Origin: DAOUCP01 sp034432155
GTDB taxonomy: Bacteria; Chloroflexota; Anaerolineae; Epilineales; Epilineaceae
Assembly: GCA_034432155.1 (NCBI GenBank)
Contig: DAOUCP010000025.1
Coordinates: 1-7,926 of the forward strand
DNA length: 7,926 nt
Direction of reading: 5' to 3'
A program made the position numbers and the translations under genes. This document shows positions 4,685-7,926 of the stretch, one piece after another (position 1 is the first letter of the stretch; every line of letters begins with the position of its first letter). The notes beneath the pieces were generated by a model. The model saw nothing but the letters and a program-made list of their open reading frames with translations, did not search any database and was not told the origin of the DNA.

Positions 4685-7150
4685 ATGACCCGACGTCCAA
4701 TCCGCTATCTGGCGGAAGTGACGGTTCTCGCAGCAATCCTTCTTGGCGGCATCGGCCCCAGCCACTCCTCGGCATGGGGAAGCCATAGCCCCCAGCCTGC
4801 TGCCCAATCGCCGGTACCAGCCCGCCATATCCGCGTGCAGGGGCGCATCCTCTACGTGGACCGGGCCAGCGATCGCAGCCATCCGGCTGGCGGTCTGCGG
4901 CTGGAGGTGTGGGACCAGGACACGCGATCGTTGAGTCCCGGCGAGCTTCTGGACACCGCGGTCACCGACGCCAATGGCTACTTTGTGAGCCGCGACATCG
5001 CGAACGTCGATCCCGACGGCCCGACCGGCCAGCCCGAGGGTACCCAGGATGTCTACCTGAAGCTGTTCACCGACAACGGCAACGTCCGAGTTCTGGACAC
5101 GGTGTTTCGCAAGGAGTACTCGTGGCCGAGCTACGATATCGACTCCCGGGATGGACTGATGCGCAACGTGCCCGATGGCATCGTCGGCATGGCACCGCTG
5201 TACCTTACTGTCGCTACGCGCGACGTGGAGGCCTTGTGGACGTTCGTCAACCTGGTCGAAGGCTGGGAGTACGTGCGCTCTGTGGTCGGCGCCGATCCGG
5301 GGCCGGTCAAGGCGTACTGGTCGCGCACCGCCACCGAGGGGCCTCTCTACCGTCCGGCGGAACAGGCCGTGTACTTCCGGGATGCCGATGCCGGGTACAA
5401 CAGCGTGGTGCTGCAGCAGGAAGCTTACGCGCTACTCCACAATGCGTACGGCAGCCTGCCCACCGGCTGGCTGGAGTGCATGGCTGGACCGACGGAGACC
5501 CTGACCCAGTCCACCGATCGGGCGTGCGCTTTCGTGCAGGGCCTGGCCACCTTCTTTGCCCTGGCCGTCTCCGGGGACCCAACCTTCGCCTCGCTGGCGC
5601 TCCGCGGGATGAACCTGGACGCGCCGACCTTCGGCACCGCTGGCTGGCAGAATGGCGACGCCGTGCCCGGCAGGATCGCAGGCGCCCTGTGGGACCTACA
5701 TGACAGCGACGCTACCGTCGAGACCTATGACCGCTTCAATGACACCTTTGCCGCCCTTTGGCGGGCGGCGGTGGTCGAGAAGCCTGCCACCATGTCCGAG
5801 TGGTGGTCGGCCTGGCAGAAGGGAAGCGGCGATGCCTGTGCCGCCATGGGCAGCCTCTATCAGAACACCATTGACTACAACGATCCGCCGCGCTTGACGG
5901 CAGTGCCCGACCTGGTGCTGGAGGAGGACACCGTCGGCACCCTGGACCTCAAAGCCTTCGCTTCGGACGCCGAATGCCCCGATGAGCGGCTCAGCTACGA
6001 GCTGACCTCGGCAGGCGATCCGCAAGCCGGGGTGCACCTCCTGGCCACGGGCGTCATCAGTGCCACGCCACAGGCCAACTGGTTCGGCAGCACGAACATC
6101 CGCGTTCGGGTGTCCGATGGTCCGGCCGAGGCCACGGCAGCGATCCGGGTAGTGGTGCACGCGGTGAACGACTGTCCCGTGATTCGACCGCGTGTCTCGG
6201 ACGTGGAGAAGAAGTACGGCGATCCCGTTGTCCTGAACCTCATTCCGCACGCCGAGGATGTCGAGGACCCGGCCTTCCAGCTGAGCTGGGACGCTCGACT
6301 CGAGCCGCAGGACGCCTCCGATGTCATTGTGGACGGACGCGGAACCACGACCTTGACCTTCCGGTTGAATCCGGCCATCACCATCCGGCGCACAGTGCGC
6401 CTGCTCCTCGTGGTCACGGACCGCGACGGGTGCAGCACCGAACAGCCGCTGGCCATCACCTGGACCGACCGGCCCAATCAGCCGCCATTCATCTGGGAGG
6501 ATCGGCTGCAGAAGGAGTACACCTTCCCAGTGAACCACAAGATCGATGTGGACCTGCGAGGAGTGGCTAGCGACGTCGAGGATGCGGCCGAGCTCCTCGA
6601 ATGGTACGTCTTCAACGGCGACGAGATCCATGCCCAGGCGGGCTATCGCGACGGCAACCGGCAGATTCTGCAGTTCGACCCGCAGATCGACTATGCCGGT
6701 TCCGATCGCGCCATCCTCGAGGTACGCGATACGGCCGGCGCCACAGCCTCGACGTGGATCACCCTCACCTGGAAGACGCGCGATGAGTACGCCAACGTCG
6801 CCCCGCGGATTCTCCGGCACCTGTTGACCGGTCGCACGGGTGGGATGAATGCCACTGTCTGCTACGATCTGGAAGACAAAGCGGTCGACCCGGACGACCA
6901 CACGAGCTCCCTACGGTGGTTCGTCACGGAGATCGAGGATCCGGACGTCACGGTGAGTGGCCAGGGCAGCCGACTGATCTGCATGCGATCGCGCCAGAAC
7001 TATGAGGGCTGTGTGCCGGCGCGATTTGTCGTGCGCGACCCCCGTGGGGCCGAGGACAGCATCGATCTGCGGACGTGCTGGCGGGCGCTGCGCACCTACC
7101 TGCCGTTCCTTTTCAACCCCGGCGAGGTCCTGTCGGGACAAGGGCGCTAG
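4685..7150 (+). CDS. Large secreted protein: degenerate metalloprotease-like domain plus four Ig/cadherin-like repeats
   Basis: This is an 821-residue exported protein with no recognised named homologue. Residues 1-30 form a signal peptide (MTRRPIRYL, then a hydrophobic stretch to about 24). Residues about 48-170 resemble a carboxypeptidase-regulatory/transthyretin-like beta-sandwich (VQGRILYVD...TDANGYF). Residues about 175-395 are mainly helical and resemble gluzincin-type metalloproteases, but the HExxH position reads QEAYA (245-249) and the downstream EG-A-F position reads QGLATFF (Gln285), so zinc binding is probably lost. Cys265 and Cys281 may pair. Four repeats follow, starting near 400, 497, 600 and 706, each introduced by NDPP, NDCP, NQPP or NVAP and carrying an acidic motif (ASDAE, AEDVED, ASDVED, DLED). 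The last residues contain YLPFLF (805-810). Likely role: surface adhesion or ligand binding outside the cell. A much longer reading frame from 4445 would cross the rmlD promoter and is not favoured. Confidence 0.85.
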   Translation: MTRRPIRYLAEVTVLAAILLGGIGPSHSSAWGSHSPQPAAQSPVPARHIRVQGRILYVDRASDRSHPAGGLRLEVWDQDTRSLSPGELLDTAVTDANGYFVSRDIANVDPDGPTGQPEGTQDVYLKLFTDNGNVRVLDTVFRKEYSWPSYDIDSRDGLMRNVPDGIVGMAPLYLTVATRDVEALWTFVNLVEGWEYVRSVVGADPGPVKAYWSRTATEGPLYRPAEQAVYFRDADAGYNSVVLQQEAYALLHNAYGSLPTGWLECMAGPTETLTQSTDRACAFVQGLATFFALAVSGDPTFASLALRGMNLDAPTFGTAGWQNGDAVPGRIAGALWDLHDSDATVETYDRFNDTFAALWRAAVVEKPATMSEWWSAWQKGSGDACAAMGSLYQNTIDYNDPPRLTAVPDLVLEEDTVGTLDLKAFASDAECPDERLSYELTSAGDPQAGVHLLATGVISATPQANWFGSTNIRVRVSDGPAEATAAIRVVVHAVNDCPVIRPRVSDVEKKYGDPVVLNLIPHAEDVEDPAFQLSWDARLEPQDASDVIVDGRGTTTLTFRLNPAITIRRTVRLLLVVTDRDGCSTEQPLAITWTDRPNQPPFIWEDRLQKEYTFPVNHKIDVDLRGVASDVEDAAELLEWYVFNGDEIHAQAGYRDGNRQILQFDPQIDYAGSDRAILEVRDTAGATASTWITLTWKTRDEYANVAPRILRHLLTGRTGGMNATVCYDLEDKAVDPDDHTSSLRWFVTEIEDPDVTVSGQGSRLICMRSRQNYEGCVPARFVVRDPRGAEDSIDLRTCWRALRTYLPFLFNPGEVLSGQGR

Positions 7151-7176
7151 ATCCATCCGCGGGGCCCCGCCGAGGA

Positions 7177-7204
7177 TGCGCCGGCTTGACGACGCGCCGG
7201 CGCA
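7177..7204 (+). terminator. GC-rich hairpin after the large secreted-protein gene, possible terminator
   Basis: The arms TGCGCCGGC (7177-7185) and GCCGGCGCA (7196-7204) are perfect 9-bp complements with a 10-nt loop, starting 27 nt after the TAG stop. No T-run follows, so a classical intrinsic terminator is not supported. It could be a T-less terminator, an mRNA-stabilising stem or chance in GC-rich DNA. A 12-bp palindrome GCGGGGCCCCGC lies just upstream at 7159-7170. Confidence 0.35.
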
Positions 7205-7240
7205 CCGCCCGGGGGCTGCCGGAGGGCGCAGTGCGGCAAC

Positions 7241-7272
7241 CGAGGGGCTTGGCAAAGCGGCCGGGCCCCTCG
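7241..7272. repeat. Second inverted repeat in the convergent gap before mutS2
   Basis: The arms CGAGGGGC (7241-7248) and GCCCCTCG (7265-7272) are perfect 8-bp complements with a 16-nt loop. The element lies between two converging genes, where transcription must stop from both sides. No T-run is seen on either strand. The rest of the gap 7151-7371 shows no convincing gene. Confidence 0.3.
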
Positions 7273-7371
7273 CCTTGGCCGACAAAGCCAGCCACGTCAG
7301 GGCCGGCAGGCCGCCCGGCGGGAAAGCGGATGCGTTTGCACCGCGCGCCGGCCAGCTTCAGGCGGCGCCGC

Positions 7372-7926
7372 TTACTCAAGGTAGGCGATGGTCACGCCGT
7401 CGCCACCCTCGCCGGGCTCGCCGCTGCGGCTGCGCGTCACGTGTGGGTGGTGGCGAACCATCTCCCGGACGGCGGCCTTCATGGCGCCCGTGCCGTGGCC
7501 GTGAACGATGCGGACCCATGGCAGTCCTTGCAGCACGGCTTCATCGAGGTGCGCCTCCAGCCGTGCCAGTCCGTCGACAACCCGCAGTCCGCGAAGGTTC
7601 ACCTCGACGGGCACCGAGACGGGCGCCTGCGGCGAGCGATGCAGTTGCACGTCGCGCTCTGGCGAAGGCCTGGGCAGTAGCGCGACGATGTCACGCAGCG
7701 GCACCCGCAGCCGCATGCGCCCCAGACGCACCTCGACAGCGTCGTTCTCGAGGCGGAGGACCTCGCCTGGCTGGGCAAAGTTCGCTAGCCGCACCACCTG
7801 TCCCGGCCGCAGTGTCGCAGCGTCGACTGTTGCTGCCGGCTCGGCAGCTGGAGTGGCGAGATGGCGGGCCGCTTCGTCCAACTCGGTTGCCACGTCGGCC
7901 AGTTCCGCGCCGGCCCTGGCCGCCGT
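7372..7926 (-). CDS. mutS2: MutS2 C-terminal part with Smr domain, 5' end beyond right edge
   Basis: The visible 184 residues run from the window edge to TAA 7374-7372 and form the C-terminus of a MutS2-type protein, which acts on branched DNA or on collided ribosomes. A small beta-barrel-like segment, LRPGQVVRLANFAQPGEV through LRVPLRDIVALLP, precedes a linker. The Smr domain follows, with VNLRGLRV, HGHGTG (coded at 7503-7486), AVREMVRHHP and EGGDGVTIAYLE at the end. In most relatives the first motif reads LDLRG and the second HGKGTG; here an Asn codon (7599-7597) replaces the Asp and His replaces Lys. The ATPase and clamp domains should lie to the right of the window. A GTG at 7893 is in frame but is not a start: the frame is open to the edge. 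A free-standing Smr protein is the alternative, but the preceding barrel-like segment argues for MutS2. Confidence 0.9.
   Translation of the reverse strand, partial: TAARAGAELADVATELDEAARHLATPAAEPAATVDAATLRPGQVVRLANFAQPGEVLRLENDAVEVRLGRMRLRVPLRDIVALLPRPSPERDVQLHRSPQAPVSVPVEVNLRGLRVVDGLARLEAHLDEAVLQGLPWVRIVHGHGTGAMKAAVREMVRHHPHVTRSRSGEPGEGGDGVTIAYLE

Noticed and set aside
3853..4788. 311-codon plus-strand frame across rmlD and the divergent gap
   Set aside because: It runs antisense through RmlD and over the rmlD promoter; no coherent protein features.
5696..6901. 401-codon minus-strand frame inside the large secreted-protein gene
   Set aside because: The plus strand has signal peptide, domain linkers and repeats in a consistent frame; the minus product shows no motif.
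7151..7371. Small plus-strand reading frame through the convergent gap
   Set aside because: It is Arg/Gly/Ala-rich, has no clear ribosome binding site, and runs on antisense into mutS2.

Overview
The window is GC-rich bacterial chromosome. No rRNA, tRNA or CRISPR array is visible. Several features suggest a Chloroflexota-like, Gram-positive-type or monoderm organism: an LPxTG-like tail on a secreted protein with an Ala/Thr/Pro linker, a large secreted multi-domain protein ending in a YLP-type C-terminus, and a MutS2-type Smr protein. This assignment is an inference from protein style, not a proven taxonomy.

Layout, left to right. (1) 1-404, minus strand: remnant of an IS256/Mutator-type transposase with an internal deletion plus frameshift, cut by the left edge. 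(2) 658-1809, plus: complete acyl-CoA dehydrogenase with a GTG start and its own candidate promoter. (3) 1968-2618, plus: small secreted protein with a beta-rich domain, low-complexity linker and LPTTG-plus-hydrophobic tail. A good promoter and a perfect 21-bp palindrome in the leader precede it. (4) 2615-4461, minus: two-gene unit, rmlD (dTDP-4-dehydrorhamnose reductase) followed 2 nt later by a GT2 glycosyltransferase, driven by a promoter with a perfect TATAAT. The glycosyltransferase stop overlaps the stop of gene 3 head-on. (5) 4685-7150, plus: 821-residue secreted protein with an N-terminal beta-sandwich, a metalloprotease-like domain whose zinc ligands appear to be lost, four Ig/cadherin-like repeats and a YLPFLF tail. 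(6) 7372-7926, minus: C-terminal part of MutS2 with its Smr domain, running off the right edge.

The middle of the window (1968-7150) reads as a cell-surface cluster: two exported proteins flank an operon that makes an activated deoxysugar and transfers a sugar. A link between glycan and proteins is plausible but unproven. The acyl-CoA dehydrogenase (fatty-acid or branched-chain acyl-CoA oxidation) and MutS2 look like unrelated housekeeping neighbours. The most unusual items are the apparent pseudo-metalloprotease with cadherin-like repeats, the deletion-bearing transposase, and the palindrome just downstream of the candidate promoter of the LPTTG protein gene.
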